Shown here: positions 43,240-51,911 of the stretch, piece by piece
How the letters are laid out: every line of letters begins with the position of its first letter
Position numbering within the stretch: position 1 is the first letter of the stretch
Origin: DASWJZ01 sp964440525
GTDB taxonomy: Bacteria > Pseudomonadota > Alphaproteobacteria > Rhizobiales > Afifellaceae
NCBI GenBank assembly: GCA_964440525.1
Contig: CAYTTC010000003.1
Span: 1 to 64,000, forward strand
Direction: 5' to 3'
Length of the DNA: 64,000 nt
The notes under the pieces: model-generated
Seen by the model: the letters and a program-made list of their open reading frames with translations, nothing else
Database searches by the model: none
Told to the model about the DNA's origin: nothing
Program-made: the position numbers and the translations under genes

Positions 43240-43253
43240 CTAATAGAAATTAG
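43240..43253. promoter_or_regulatory. LacI-type operator candidate, site 3
   Basis: CTAAT AGAA ATTAG, a perfect palindrome about 85 bases before the system C binding-protein gene. The reverse strand reads AGCTAATTTCTATTAG, which matches site 1 closely (AGCTAATATCTATCAT). Confidence 0.6.
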
Positions 43254-43337
43254 CTATGCGTACATCACGCCATAAGGGTCGGAGACACGGCCCGCGGGGA
43301 CACCCACCCGATGGCACCCATGAGGGAGGATGAATTC

Positions 43338-44288
43338 ATGAAGACAGCCTATCGGTTAGGTCTCGCCTTGGCCGCGTTTGTGGCTGTGGCGACAACCGCT
43401 TTCGCTCAGGACAAGCCGCAGCTCGCCTTCGTCGTCAATGCCGCCTCGGATTTCTGGAAGCTGGCCGAAGCCGGCGTGAAGAAGGCGCAGGGTGAGCTGC
43501 CCAATTACGACCTTCAGTTCAAATACCCGGCGCAGGGGACGGCTGCTCTGCAGAACGCCTTGATGGACGACCTCGTCGCCGCCGGCACCGACGCCATCAT
43601 GATTTCTTCGGTCGATCCCAAGACCTCGATCGACGCCTTCAACCGCATTGCCGCCCAGGTGCCGCTCTTTACGACCGACAGCGACGCTCCCGACAGCAAT
43701 CGCATCGCCTATCTCGGCTCGTCCAACACCGATGCCGGCGTTCAGGCCGGCGAGATCGCCATCAAGGCGCTGCCGAACGGCGGCAAGTGCATGGGCTTCG
43801 TCGGCTTCCTCGGCGCCGACAATGCCAAGGAACGCATCGCCGGTTTTAAGCAGGCGATCGAAGGCAAGGGCATCGAGCTCGTCGACACACGCGGCGACGA
43901 CGTCGATTTCGCGCGCGCCCGCAGCAACGTTGACGACGTGCTCGCCGCCAATCCCGAGATCACCTGCATGGTCGGGTTCTATTCCTACAACCCGCCCAAG
44001 ATCTACGAGGCGCTGCAGGCGGCCGGCAAGCTTGGTCAGATCACCGTGATCGCGTTCGACGAGGATCCGATCACGCTCGGCGCCGTCCGTGACGGCAGCT
44101 TTGCCGGTACCGTCGTTCAGCAGCCGTTCGAGTGGGGCTATCAGGGCATGAAGCTGATGGCGGCCTACCTCGAGGGCGACAAATCCGGAGTTCCGGAGAA
44201 CAAGCTGATCATCGTGCCGACCAAGATCATCGACAAGGGCAACGTCGATCAGTTTGAAGCCGACTTGAAGGCTGCAATCGCCGGCTGA
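43338..44288 (+). CDS. Sugar ABC transporter periplasmic binding protein (system C)
   Basis: A 316-residue binding protein. ATG at 43338 is eight bases after GGGAGGA; the signal peptide is MKTAYRLGLALAAFVAVATTAFA. The Peripla_BP_4 fold shows QLAFVVNAASDFWKLAEAGVKKA, VPLFTTDSDAP and ITVIAFDEDPITLGAVRDG. It leads the operon with a two-domain ATPase and a permease, under a LacI-type operator. Similar rhizobial proteins bind polyols or aldoses. Confidence 0.87.
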   Translation: MKTAYRLGLALAAFVAVATTAFAQDKPQLAFVVNAASDFWKLAEAGVKKAQGELPNYDLQFKYPAQGTAALQNALMDDLVAAGTDAIMISSVDPKTSIDAFNRIAAQVPLFTTDSDAPDSNRIAYLGSSNTDAGVQAGEIAIKALPNGGKCMGFVGFLGADNAKERIAGFKQAIEGKGIELVDTRGDDVDFARARSNVDDVLAANPEITCMVGFYSYNPPKIYEALQAAGKLGQITVIAFDEDPITLGAVRDGSFAGTVVQQPFEWGYQGMKLMAAYLEGDKSGVPENKLIIVPTKIIDKGNVDQFEADLKAAIAG

Positions 44289-44303
44289 CAAGCCTCCAAA
44301 CTT

Positions 44304-44346
44304 GGGCCGGCGCGGATTTTCCTCCTCCGTTGCCGGCCCCTTGTTG
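44304..44346 (+). promoter_or_regulatory. Intercistronic hairpin behind the binding-protein gene
   Basis: GGGCCGGC (44304-44311) pairs with GCCGGCCC (44332-44339) over a 20-nt loop, followed by CTTGTTG. It probably lets the binding protein be made in excess by attenuating or stabilising the mRNA before the ATPase gene. Confidence 0.5.
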
Positions 44347-44404
44347 CGCACGCTGGGCAACTCTGTTGCAATCGGACCCGGCACTAAGCAGCGCGGTCCC
44401 GTCG

Positions 44405-45910
44405 ATGGCCGAACCGTTCCTCGAGCTCGTCAGTATCACCAAGACCTATCCGGGCGTCGTCGCGCTCCACGACGTGAGTCTTTCGATCGCGAAAGGCGAG
44501 GTGGTTGGGCTGATCGGCGAGAATGGCGCCGGAAAATCGACACTGATGAAGGTGCTCGGCGGGGTTACCCGGCCGTCCGGCGGCGCGGTCCGCGTCGATG
44601 GTGTTGAGCACCCCTCACTCAACGTCTCCGATGCGATCGCGGCGGGCATCGCCTTCGTCCATCAGGAGCTCAATCTCTTCGACAATCTCGACGTGGCGGC
44701 CAACGTCTTCATCGGCCGGGAGCCGCTCTATGGCGGGCCGTTGAAGCTGATCGATCGCAAGAAGCTCCATGCCGATGTGCGGCCGCTCCTGGCGCGCCTC
44801 GACGTCGATTTCAAGCCCGAAACGCCGGTCTTCGAGATGTCGATCGCGCAGCGCCAGCTTCTTGAGATCGTCAAGGCTTTGTCGCTGAACTCGCGGCTGG
44901 TGATCATGGACGAGCCGACGTCGAGCCTGACGCTCACGGAGACCGACCGCCTCATGCAGGTGATTGCCGCTTTGAAGGCGGATGGTGTCAGCGTCATCTT
45001 CATCTCGCATCGCCTGAACGAGGTACAGTCCTGCGCCGACCGCGTGGTTGTGCTCCGCGACGGACGCGTGGTGGGCCAGCTGGCGAGGAGCGAGATCACG
45101 CACGACCGCATGATCCGGCTGATGATCGGCCGTGATCTCAAGTCGCTTTATGTGCCGCCGGCCGGGCCGCCGGGCGCCGATGCGCTGGAGATCGTCGACG
45201 CGCGCACCGAGACCTACCCCGACCACACCATCAGCCTGACGGTGAGGCGGGGCGAGATTCTCGGTCTGGCCGGGCTGGTCGGTTCCGGGCGAACCGAGCT
45301 CGCCCGCGCGGTCTTCGGCGTCGACCGGTTGATTGGCGGCGCCGTCCGCCTCGACGGTGAGTCGATCCTGGTCGAAACACCGAGCCAGGCGATTTCGCTC
45401 GGAATCTACCTTGTTCCAGAGGACCGCAAGCGTTCTGGCCTGCTCCCTGATTTCGCGATAACCGAAAACATCTCGCTGCCCGATCTGAAATCCTATGCGC
45501 GCGCCTCGCTCGTGCGCAGCGCGCCGGAAAGGGCGAACGCCGAGGCTCAGAAGCGGAAGCTGAACATCCGCGCGCCGAGCGTGGCCACGATGGTCGGCGC
45601 GTTGTCGGGCGGCAACCAGCAAAAGGTCGTTCTCGCCAAGTGGCTGTCGATGCGGCCCCGCGTCATGATCTTCGACGAGCCCACGCGCGGCGTCGATGTC
45701 GGCGCCAAGAAGGAAATCTACGACATGCTGCGGGGGCTCGCGGATTCCGGCGTCGCCATTCTCATGATCTCGAGCGACATGGAGGAAGTCATCGGGGTCA
45801 GTGACCGTATCGCGGTCATGCATGAGGGTGTTATCAGCGGTTTCCTTGATCGACGGGATTTCAGCGAGCACAATGTGCTGCAGCTCGCGGTCGGCAACCG
45901 GCTCAATTGA
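44405..45910 (+). CDS. Sugar ABC transporter ATPase, two domains (system C)
   Basis: A 501-residue RbsA/MglA-type ATPase. The first domain has Walker A GENGAGKST, a degenerate signature (MSIAQRQLLEIVKAL) and Walker B LVIMDEPTSSL. The second has the degenerate Walker A GLVGSGRTE, a full LSGGNQQKVVLAKWL signature and VMIFDEPTRGVD. This asymmetry is normal for CUT2 ATPases. ATG at 44405 starts the homologous part; the upstream frame is spurious. The permease follows after 12 bases. Confidence 0.9.
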   Translation: MAEPFLELVSITKTYPGVVALHDVSLSIAKGEVVGLIGENGAGKSTLMKVLGGVTRPSGGAVRVDGVEHPSLNVSDAIAAGIAFVHQELNLFDNLDVAANVFIGREPLYGGPLKLIDRKKLHADVRPLLARLDVDFKPETPVFEMSIAQRQLLEIVKALSLNSRLVIMDEPTSSLTLTETDRLMQVIAALKADGVSVIFISHRLNEVQSCADRVVVLRDGRVVGQLARSEITHDRMIRLMIGRDLKSLYVPPAGPPGADALEIVDARTETYPDHTISLTVRRGEILGLAGLVGSGRTELARAVFGVDRLIGGAVRLDGESILVETPSQAISLGIYLVPEDRKRSGLLPDFAITENISLPDLKSYARASLVRSAPERANAEAQKRKLNIRAPSVATMVGALSGGNQQKVVLAKWLSMRPRVMIFDEPTRGVDVGAKKEIYDMLRGLADSGVAILMISSDMEEVIGVSDRIAVMHEGVISGFLDRRDFSEHNVLQLAVGNRLN

Positions 45911-45922
45911 GAGCACGCTGAA

Positions 45923-46936
45923 ATGTATAAGAAAGATCTCGGACTTCTGGTCCTGATCCTCGTCGTCGGCACCATCGTGGCGGTGCGGCAGCCTCTCTTC
46001 ATCGCGCCCATCAATCTCGCCAACACCGCCAACTTGATCGGGCTCTTCGGCCTGTTCTCCATTGCTCAGGGCTTTGTCATCATCACCGGCGGCATCGAGC
46101 TCTCGGTTGGCTCGATCATTGCCCTGCTCGGAGTCCTTTTCGTCGACCTCGTCGTCAACCACGGCGTGCCGTGGCCTTTCGCGGCGCTGCTCATGCTGTG
46201 TCTCGGCGCGCTGATGGGGTTCGCCCACGGGCTGCTCGTCACCAAGATGAAGATGCAGCCCTTCATCGTCACCCTTTGCGGCTTGTTGATCTACCGCGGC
46301 GTGGCGCGGTTCTATACCGCCGACGCGACGGCAGGGTTTACCTTCGGCCTCAGCTTTCCCGATCTCGAATGGCTGACGATGGGCCGTTCGTTCGGCGTCC
46401 CGCACTCCTTCATGGCGATGATCGTCGTCGCCGCGATCATGTGGGTGGTGCTGCACCGGTCGGTCTTTGGGCGCCACCTCTTTGCCGTCGGCAAGAACGA
46501 GGAGGCGGCCCGTTACTCCGGCATCCGCACCCACCGGGTGATCATCGCCGCCTACGTCATCTGCGCGGTGCTCACGGCGATCTCTGCGATCTTCTTTGCC
46601 ATGTATACGCGCTCGATATCGCCGTCGTCGCATGGCAATTTCTACGAGCTCTACGCGATCGCAGCGGCCGTCCTTGGCGGCTGCTCGCTCCGAGGCGGCG
46701 AGGGGTCGATCGTCGGCATCGTGCTCGGCACCATCCTGCTCCAGGTCCTGCAGAACCTGGTCAACCTGCTCGGTATCCCGAGCTCGCTTAATTTCGCCGT
46801 CATGGGATCGGTCATTCTCATCGGCGTGCTGGCTGACCAGCAGTTCATGCGCTACCGCGTCAGGCGGGCCGGCCTCAAAACCCGCCGCGCCGCCGGCGCA
46901 AGCGTTGAGCCGGAAGGGGCGGCGGCAGGCGGTTAG
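45923..46936 (+). CDS. Sugar ABC transporter permease (system C)
   Basis: A 337-residue permease with nine or ten helices: GLFSIAQGFVIITGGIELSVGSIIALLGV, then KMQPFIVTLCGLLIYRG and GGCSLRGGEGSIVGIVLGTILLQVLQNLVNL. It completes system C. Its last four bases overlap the end of the convergent membrane-protein gene. Confidence 0.88.
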   Translation: MYKKDLGLLVLILVVGTIVAVRQPLFIAPINLANTANLIGLFGLFSIAQGFVIITGGIELSVGSIIALLGVLFVDLVVNHGVPWPFAALLMLCLGALMGFAHGLLVTKMKMQPFIVTLCGLLIYRGVARFYTADATAGFTFGLSFPDLEWLTMGRSFGVPHSFMAMIVVAAIMWVVLHRSVFGRHLFAVGKNEEAARYSGIRTHRVIIAAYVICAVLTAISAIFFAMYTRSISPSSHGNFYELYAIAAAVLGGCSLRGGEGSIVGIVLGTILLQVLQNLVNLLGIPSSLNFAVMGSVILIGVLADQQFMRYRVRRAGLKTRRAAGASVEPEGAAAGG

Positions 46937-47754
46937 CCGTCGCGGCCGGCGTCGGCCGGCGTGCCAACTCGCGCCGAGCCCAGTCGGCATCGTGGATCGA
47001 GCGCCAGGCAGTAGACGGCCAGCAGCGCGCTGTAGACCAGCACCGCCATGTAGACAACGAGGCTCGTCCGGTGCGCCGGCATGACGGAGTCGAAATGCCC
47101 CGCGAAAGCCGGCAGCAGAACGAGATCGTAGACAAGGAAGCCGATCAGCGAGACGCGCGCATCCGCGATAGTGCCCAGGATTGCTCCGTAGAGATAATTG
47201 CAGCCGAGGCCGACGAAGATCGCGCCATAGAGGAGGCTGGTCACTGCATCGAGCCGCCACGGGAAGACGTGCGGCATGCCCGCGATGAGCGCCGTGCCGG
47301 CCACGAGCAGGGTCGAGCCGAAGACTACGAAGGAGGCGCGGGGGAGTAGCGGCATCCGACGATCGTCGAGCGGCGGATAGCGACCGCTGTTGACGACGAG
47401 CACACCGCCGAGCGCCGCCGCGACCGCGGAGTCCCAGATCATCGCCGCCGCGAATGGCAGCCCGGAAAGCTGTGGCAGGAACAGAAAGCCGCCGCCGACG
47501 GCGAGGCTCGAAACGAGGAGCGCTAGCCCCGCCGGACGGGCGGCGCGCCAGTCGGCGCTGAGCGCGATATAGAGGCTCGCGGCGCCGACGGCGGCAAGCA
47601 CGGAAGCGACGAAGAGCGGCGCCAGGCGGCCTTGATAGGCCACCGGCCAGAGCCTGGTTGCCCAGCGCGCCCCCGCGATCAATCCCGCCGCAACGGCGAT
47701 TGTCCCCACACCCGTCAGGGCAAATGCGGCGCGTGGAGCGATATCCCGAATCAA
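46933..47754 (-). CDS. Multi-pass membrane protein of unknown function
   Basis: A 273-residue protein with about eight hydrophobic helices and short loops (GVGTIAVAAGLIAGARW, PLFVASVLAAVGAASLYIAL, SLVVYMAVLVYSALLAVYCLAL). No transporter or enzyme motif is visible. A repeated pattern, with a GRYPPLDDRR loop between two halves of similar helix spacing, hints at an internal duplication. It stands alone, convergent with the system C permease. Confidence 0.65.
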   Translation of the reverse strand: MIRDIAPRAAFALTGVGTIAVAAGLIAGARWATRLWPVAYQGRLAPLFVASVLAAVGAASLYIALSADWRAARPAGLALLVSSLAVGGGFLFLPQLSGLPFAAAMIWDSAVAAALGGVLVVNSGRYPPLDDRRMPLLPRASFVVFGSTLLVAGTALIAGMPHVFPWRLDAVTSLLYGAIFVGLGCNYLYGAILGTIADARVSLIGFLVYDLVLLPAFAGHFDSVMPAHRTSLVVYMAVLVYSALLAVYCLALDPRCRLGSARVGTPADAGRDG

Positions 47755-47842
47755 GTGCCCCTCCTATCCATTCATTCGCCAGGGCGACTATACTCTGCGC
47801 GCCTGACGGTCCAACGCCCACGACGAAGAGCGCTGGAAACCT

Positions 47843-48343
47843 ATGAGCGGGACTGCGATGGCGAGCGATACTTTCCGGTTCGATGAGGAATGGGACATCC
47901 CCGACGCCACCCCGGAGGAGGTCTTCGACGTACTGTCGCGTGGCGAGCTGCTGCCGCGATGGTGGAAGGGCGTTTACCTGGAGGCCGAGCCCTTCGAGCC
48001 CGGTAGCGAGCCGCATGTCGGCGCAAAGCTCCGCGCCAAGGCGCGCGGATTTTTGCCTTACCAGCTGAATTTCATCCTCGAGGTCGTGGAACTGGTGCCG
48101 AACCGCGTGGTCGGCGTGAAGGTCGTCGGCGATTTCGACGGGCGCTGGCGCGCAGCGCTTTTGCCGAAGGACGGCGGCACGCATGTCGACCTCACGTGGG
48201 AGACGCAGCTGAAGCGCCCCTGGATGCGAAATCTCGCGCCGCTGCTCCGGCCGGTCTTCGCCTGGAACCACTATTGGACGACGCCGCGCGGCGAAGCCGG
48301 GCTGAAGGCGTTCCTTGCGGAAAGGCGCGGCGGCCCCCACTAG
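47843..48343 (+). CDS. SRPBCC-family (START-like) protein
   Basis: A 166-residue single-domain protein with the SRPBCC/polyketide-cyclase pattern: an N-terminal strand with PDATPEEVFDVLSRGELLPRWWKGV, a central sheet (NRVVGVKVVGDFDGRWRAAL, THVDLTWETQL) and a long C-terminal helix (WTTPRGEAGLKAFLAERR). Such proteins bind lipids or aromatic ligands in a deep pocket; the ligand is unknown. ATG at 47843 or GTG/ATG a few codons later may be used. Confidence 0.75.
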   Translation: MSGTAMASDTFRFDEEWDIPDATPEEVFDVLSRGELLPRWWKGVYLEAEPFEPGSEPHVGAKLRAKARGFLPYQLNFILEVVELVPNRVVGVKVVGDFDGRWRAALLPKDGGTHVDLTWETQLKRPWMRNLAPLLRPVFAWNHYWTTPRGEAGLKAFLAERRGGPH

Positions 48344-48425
48344 CGGCGCATCCTGGTGAGGACTGGTCTCGTTCTGATCCGATGAAGTGTGTGTTCAGAG
48401 CCAACAAATCGGATAGAGTGAAACG

Positions 48426-48716
48426 ATGATCCCTCAATCCAGAGTGCAGCAGATCGCGGGCGAGGTGGCGAAAGCCAACTTGAGCCAATCGAGCGTCGAG
48501 ACCATTACTAGCGAGCCCGCCTCCGATTCCGAGGGGCGTGAGGCCTTGCGAATCACGATTGTAATTAAGCCAGGCGCAGCCGCAAAGCTCGACGGCGACC
48601 AGCTACTGGACACTCTCGTACAGATCCAAGAGCGGCTGCGGAGCGAGGGCGAAGAGCGGCTTGCTATTGTTGAATACGCCACAAAGAAAGAGCTTCAAGA
48701 AAGTGGCGACACTTAA
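48426..48716 (+). CDS. Small protein preceding the HEPN-like gene
   Basis: A 96-residue acidic protein (RVQQIAGEVAKANLS, ALRITIVIKPGAAAKLDGDQLLDTLVQIQERL, IVEYATKKELQESGDT). No named domain is recognised; I recall similar small proteins placed ahead of HEPN-like genes in rhizobia. Its end overlaps the next start by 14 bases. Small, acidic and coupled to a HEPN-like partner, it could be an antitoxin, but nothing in the sequence proves that. Confidence 0.6.
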   Translation: MIPQSRVQQIAGEVAKANLSQSSVETITSEPASDSEGREALRITIVIKPGAAAKLDGDQLLDTLVQIQERLRSEGEERLAIVEYATKKELQESGDT

Positions 48717-49215
48717 CCCCGAGCATCTATTCGAGCAGGCGGAAAGTCTAGTTGCGCCGCCTGACGCGGGTCCGCCGAGGCAAGTGAATGTCAGGCGTGC
48801 AATATCGGCTGCCTACTATGGCGTATTTCACGCAGTCGCTGCGGCGGCGGCTGATGAGTTCGTCGGCAAGACGAAGCGATCATCAAGCCAGTACGGGCTG
48901 GTATATCGAGGGCTCGATCATGGATGGCTACGCGCCTTGTGCGATGACCTGAAGAAGCAAACCCCACCACAAAGGTACCTACCGCATCTGCCGAACAACG
49001 GTGTCGGACCGAATATCGTCGCCTTTGCAACAGCAGTCGTGGAGCTTCAAGAAAAAAGGCATGGGGCGGACTACGATCCGATGATCCGGGTTAGGACGTC
49101 GGACGCGCTGGCGGCAATCAAAACGGCCAGGGCAGCACTCCGGCGGTTCGAAAAGGCAAGCGCAGCAAGGCGCAAGGCATTCCTAGCCCTTCTGCTATTT
49201 CCGCCGCGCAGGTGA
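48703..49215 (+). CDS. HEPN-like domain protein
   Basis: A 170-residue protein from GTG at 48703 inside the preceding gene. RRAISAAYYGVFHAVAAAAADEF matches the helix of the HEPN superfamily, and the C-terminal helix DALAAIKTARAALRRFE completes the bundle. The catalytic RX4-6H motif of HEPN ribonucleases is not evident, so activity is uncertain. Overlap with the acidic partner suggests a two-gene functional module, possibly toxin-antitoxin. Confidence 0.65.
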   Translation: MATLNPEHLFEQAESLVAPPDAGPPRQVNVRRAISAAYYGVFHAVAAAAADEFVGKTKRSSSQYGLVYRGLDHGWLRALCDDLKKQTPPQRYLPHLPNNGVGPNIVAFATAVVELQEKRHGADYDPMIRVRTSDALAAIKTARAALRRFEKASAARRKAFLALLLFPPRR

Positions 49216-49397
49216 ACGAGTCTCCGGCGTTACGGCACCGTGTTCACCACTCGATAGCGTGCGTCTGTTAGCACTGCGCTCAGGCCTCCTGGCCAATCTT
49301 GGTGCTTTTTTCGAGGCGTTGTCGAAATCCGCCCGCTTCGACCGTCATTGTCCCGGCAGAGCGCGATGCCGAGCCGCAACGGTGAAGGGAGACCACC

Positions 49398-49745
49398 ATG
49401 AAATACCTGCTTATGATCTACGGAAACGAAGCCCCTATGTTGAGTGCCAGCAAGGCGGAAGTCGAACAGATGATGGCGGGCTATGCCGCCTATTCGGAAG
49501 CCATGAAGAAGGCGGGCGTTTTAGTTGGTGGCGAGCGCCTCAGGCCCATCGGTGACGCCACGACCGTGCGCGTCACCAACGGCAAGACGCAGGTGCTGAA
49601 CGGCCCCTACGCCGAGACGAAAGAACAGCTCGGCGGCTATTACATGATCGACGCGCCGGATCTCGACGCGGCGCTTTCCTGGGCGGCGCGCTGCCCGGGC
49701 GCGCAGTTCGGATCGATCGAGGTGCGCCCGATCTGGCCCATGTAA
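49398..49745 (+). CDS. YciI/DGPF-family protein
   Basis: A 115-residue protein with the YciI fold: MKYLLMIYGNE, then GVLVGGERLRPIGDATTVRV, NGPYAETKEQLGGYYMIDAPDLDAALSWAARCP and IEVRPIW. The GPYAETKEQLGGYY part is the DGPF motif. These proteins are regularly encoded next to ECF42 sigma factors, as here (six bases to the next start). The ribosome site is GGGAGA. Function unknown, perhaps a sensor partner of the sigma factor. Confidence 0.87.
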   Translation: MKYLLMIYGNEAPMLSASKAEVEQMMAGYAAYSEAMKKAGVLVGGERLRPIGDATTVRVTNGKTQVLNGPYAETKEQLGGYYMIDAPDLDAALSWAARCPGAQFGSIEVRPIWPM

Positions 49746-49751
49746 GTCGCA

Positions 49752-51008
49752 ATGCCGAGCGAAGACGACCGGGCGCGCGAAACCGCGGAGACGGTGGCGC
49801 GCCGGAGCTATGGCAAGTTGGTCGCCTTCCTCGCGGCGCGGACACGCGACGTCGCCGGCGCCGAGGACGCTTTGTCCGAAGCCTTCGCGGCGGCGCTCGG
49901 CGACTGGCCCGCGACGGGTGTGCCCAAAAACCCGGAAGCTTGGCTGCTGACCGTGGCCCGGCGAAAACAAGTCGACGCGGTGCGCCTCCGAAAAACCGGA
50001 TGGGACGCCTCCGATCATCTGCGCCTGATCGCCGAGGAGGTGGAGGCCGCCGCCGCAAGCAAGGCGGATATTCCCGACGACCGCCTGCAGCTGATGTTCG
50101 CCTGCGCCCACCCGGCGATGGAACAGGCAATCCGCGCGCCGCTGATCCTGCAGACCATCCTCGGCTTCGATGCCGCCAGCATCGCCTCGGCTTTTCTGGT
50201 TTCGCCGACCACGATGGGCCAGCGGCTGGTGCGCGCCAAGGCCAAGATCAGGCAAGCGGGCATTCCTTTTCGCGTGCCGGAGCGATCCGAACTCGGCGAG
50301 CGCCTCGAAGCCGTGCTCTCCGCGATCTACGCCGCTTTCTCGGAAGGCTGGTCGGATCCGGCAGGGCTCGAGGCGCGCCGCCGCAATCTTGCGGAGGAGG
50401 GGATATGGCTCGGACGGCTGGTCGTCTCGCTCTTGCCGGACGAGCCGGAGGCGCTCGGCCTGCTGGCGTTGATGCTGCATGCCGAAGCGCGACGCGGCGC
50501 ACGGCGCAACGCGGAGGGCGACTACGTTCCGCTCGCAGATCAGGACCCGACGGCGTGGGATCAGCGCTTGATCGATGAGGCGGAGGCGCTGCTCTTTCGT
50601 GCGAGCGCCATGGAGGTGGTCGGCCGCTTCCAGCTCGAAGCCGCGGTGCAGTCGGCGCATGTGGTTCGCAGAGTCACCGGCCGCACCGACTGGGCGGCGA
50701 TCGAGGGGCTCTACGATGCACTCTCGGCGTTGACCGGCTCACCCGTGGTGGCGATCAATCGGGCGGTCGCCATCGCTGAGACGCGCGGTCCTGCGGCCGG
50801 CCTCACGGAGCTCGACGCGCTCGCCGGCGATGCACGGCTCGCCGAATATCAGCCCTATTGGGCGGCGCGCGCCGGACTCTTGGCGCGCGCGGGCGAAATC
50901 GATGCCGCCGACGCGGCCTACCAGATGGCGATCGGGCTTGAATCCGACCCGGCCGTCCGCCGCTTCCTGCAGGGCCGCCGCGGGAAGCTGCGGCCCTGCG
51001 GCGCTTAG
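49752..51008 (+). CDS. ECF42-type sigma factor with long C-terminal domain
   Basis: A 418-residue protein. Region 2 is VAFLAARTRDVAGAEDALSEAFAAALGDWP (about residues 25-60), region 4 LILQTILGFDAASIASAFLVSPTTMGQRLVRAKAKIR (about 135-175). The remaining 240 residues form the DUF6596/TPR-like part characteristic of ECF42 (EGWSD, SLLPDEPEALGLLALMLHAEARR, GPAAGLTELDAL), which controls activity in place of an anti-sigma factor. With the DGPF gene it is a standard ECF42 pair. Confidence 0.87.
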   Translation: MPSEDDRARETAETVARRSYGKLVAFLAARTRDVAGAEDALSEAFAAALGDWPATGVPKNPEAWLLTVARRKQVDAVRLRKTGWDASDHLRLIAEEVEAAAASKADIPDDRLQLMFACAHPAMEQAIRAPLILQTILGFDAASIASAFLVSPTTMGQRLVRAKAKIRQAGIPFRVPERSELGERLEAVLSAIYAAFSEGWSDPAGLEARRRNLAEEGIWLGRLVVSLLPDEPEALGLLALMLHAEARRGARRNAEGDYVPLADQDPTAWDQRLIDEAEALLFRASAMEVVGRFQLEAAVQSAHVVRRVTGRTDWAAIEGLYDALSALTGSPVVAINRAVAIAETRGPAAGLTELDALAGDARLAEYQPYWAARAGLLARAGEIDAADAAYQMAIGLESDPAVRRFLQGRRGKLRPCGA

Positions 51009-51904
51009 TCCTCGATGGTGTAGCCGGCTATGTCGAGCGCTTCGCTCAAAGCATCGTGGCCGATCCTGGCGTATTTCAGCGGGTTCGCCTGCTTCGGGTC
51101 CTGCTCCGCCTCGACGACGAACCAGCCTTCGTAGCCGATCTCGGCGGTGAGCCGCGTCACCGCCTTGAACTCGATCATCCCGTCACCGGGCACGGTGAAC
51201 ACGCCGAGAAGCACCGCATCGAGGAACGACTGGCGGTTCGGATCGATCTTGTCCAAAACCGCGCGGCGCACGTCCTTCGTATGCACATGGTTGATGCGCT
51301 TGCCGTGACGTCGCGCCATGCGCAGTCCATCGCCGCCGGCAAACGCGATGTGGCCTGTGTCGAAGAGGAGCCCGACCGCCTCGCCTGAAAAGTTCATCAG
51401 GCGATTGACGTCGTCCTCGGTCTCGATCGCCGTCGCCATGTGGTGGTGGAAGGAGAGCGGCACGCGCTCCTGGTGACAGTGCTCGGCGAAAGTCGTGAGC
51501 TTTCGCCCGTAGGCGCGCATCTGCTCGTCGTCGAGGCGAGGGCGCTTCGCGAGCGGCACGTCGCGCTTGTTCTGAACAGTGCCGGTCGTCTCGCCGTAGA
51601 CGAGGACCGCGGCGCCGTTCTCGCGAAAAAGCTCGAGCTGCGCATGCGCGCGGTCTTTTTCGGCGGAAAAGTCGTTCTCCAGCACGCGGCCGGAATACCA
51701 GCCCGAGACGAGCTTCAGATCGTGCGCCGCGAGCACCTCTTTCAGCTCGCGTGGAGTCTTAGGAAACTTGCCGCCGGTCTCGGTGCCCGAAAAGCCCGCT
51801 TCGCGGCTTTCCGAAAGGCAGACTTCGAGCGGCGTATCGCCGCCGAGCTCCGGCAAATCATCGTTCGTCCAGGCGATGGGGGCGATGCCGAGGCGCGCTT
51901 TCAT
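51005..51904 (-). CDS. iolE: Inosose dehydratase
   Basis: A 299-residue TIM-barrel enzyme of the xylose-isomerase-like family with the IolE pattern LGIAPIAWTNDDLPELGGDTPLEVCLSE, SFHHHMATAIE, GLLFDTGHIAFAGGD and HVHTKDVR for metal ligands. It dehydrates 2-keto-myo-inositol (scyllo-inosose). ATG at 51904 is seven bases after the iolD stop; GTG at 51910 is possible. It overlaps the ECF42 gene end by four bases, tail to tail. Confidence 0.92.
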   Translation of the reverse strand: MKARLGIAPIAWTNDDLPELGGDTPLEVCLSESREAGFSGTETGGKFPKTPRELKEVLAAHDLKLVSGWYSGRVLENDFSAEKDRAHAQLELFRENGAAVLVYGETTGTVQNKRDVPLAKRPRLDDEQMRAYGRKLTTFAEHCHQERVPLSFHHHMATAIETEDDVNRLMNFSGEAVGLLFDTGHIAFAGGDGLRMARRHGKRINHVHTKDVRRAVLDKIDPNRQSFLDAVLLGVFTVPGDGMIEFKAVTRLTAEIGYEGWFVVEAEQDPKQANPLKYARIGHDALSEALDIAGYTIED

Positions 51905-51911
51905 CGTCACT

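Noticed and set aside
44615..48340. Open frame of 1241 codons on the minus strand
   Set aside because: It lies opposite the system C ATPase and permease genes and several others. Its composition is that of an antisense shadow in GC-rich DNA, without domains or a ribosome site.
48703..49215. Active HEPN ribonuclease
   Set aside because: The RX4-6H motif is not evident, so only a HEPN-like fold is claimed.
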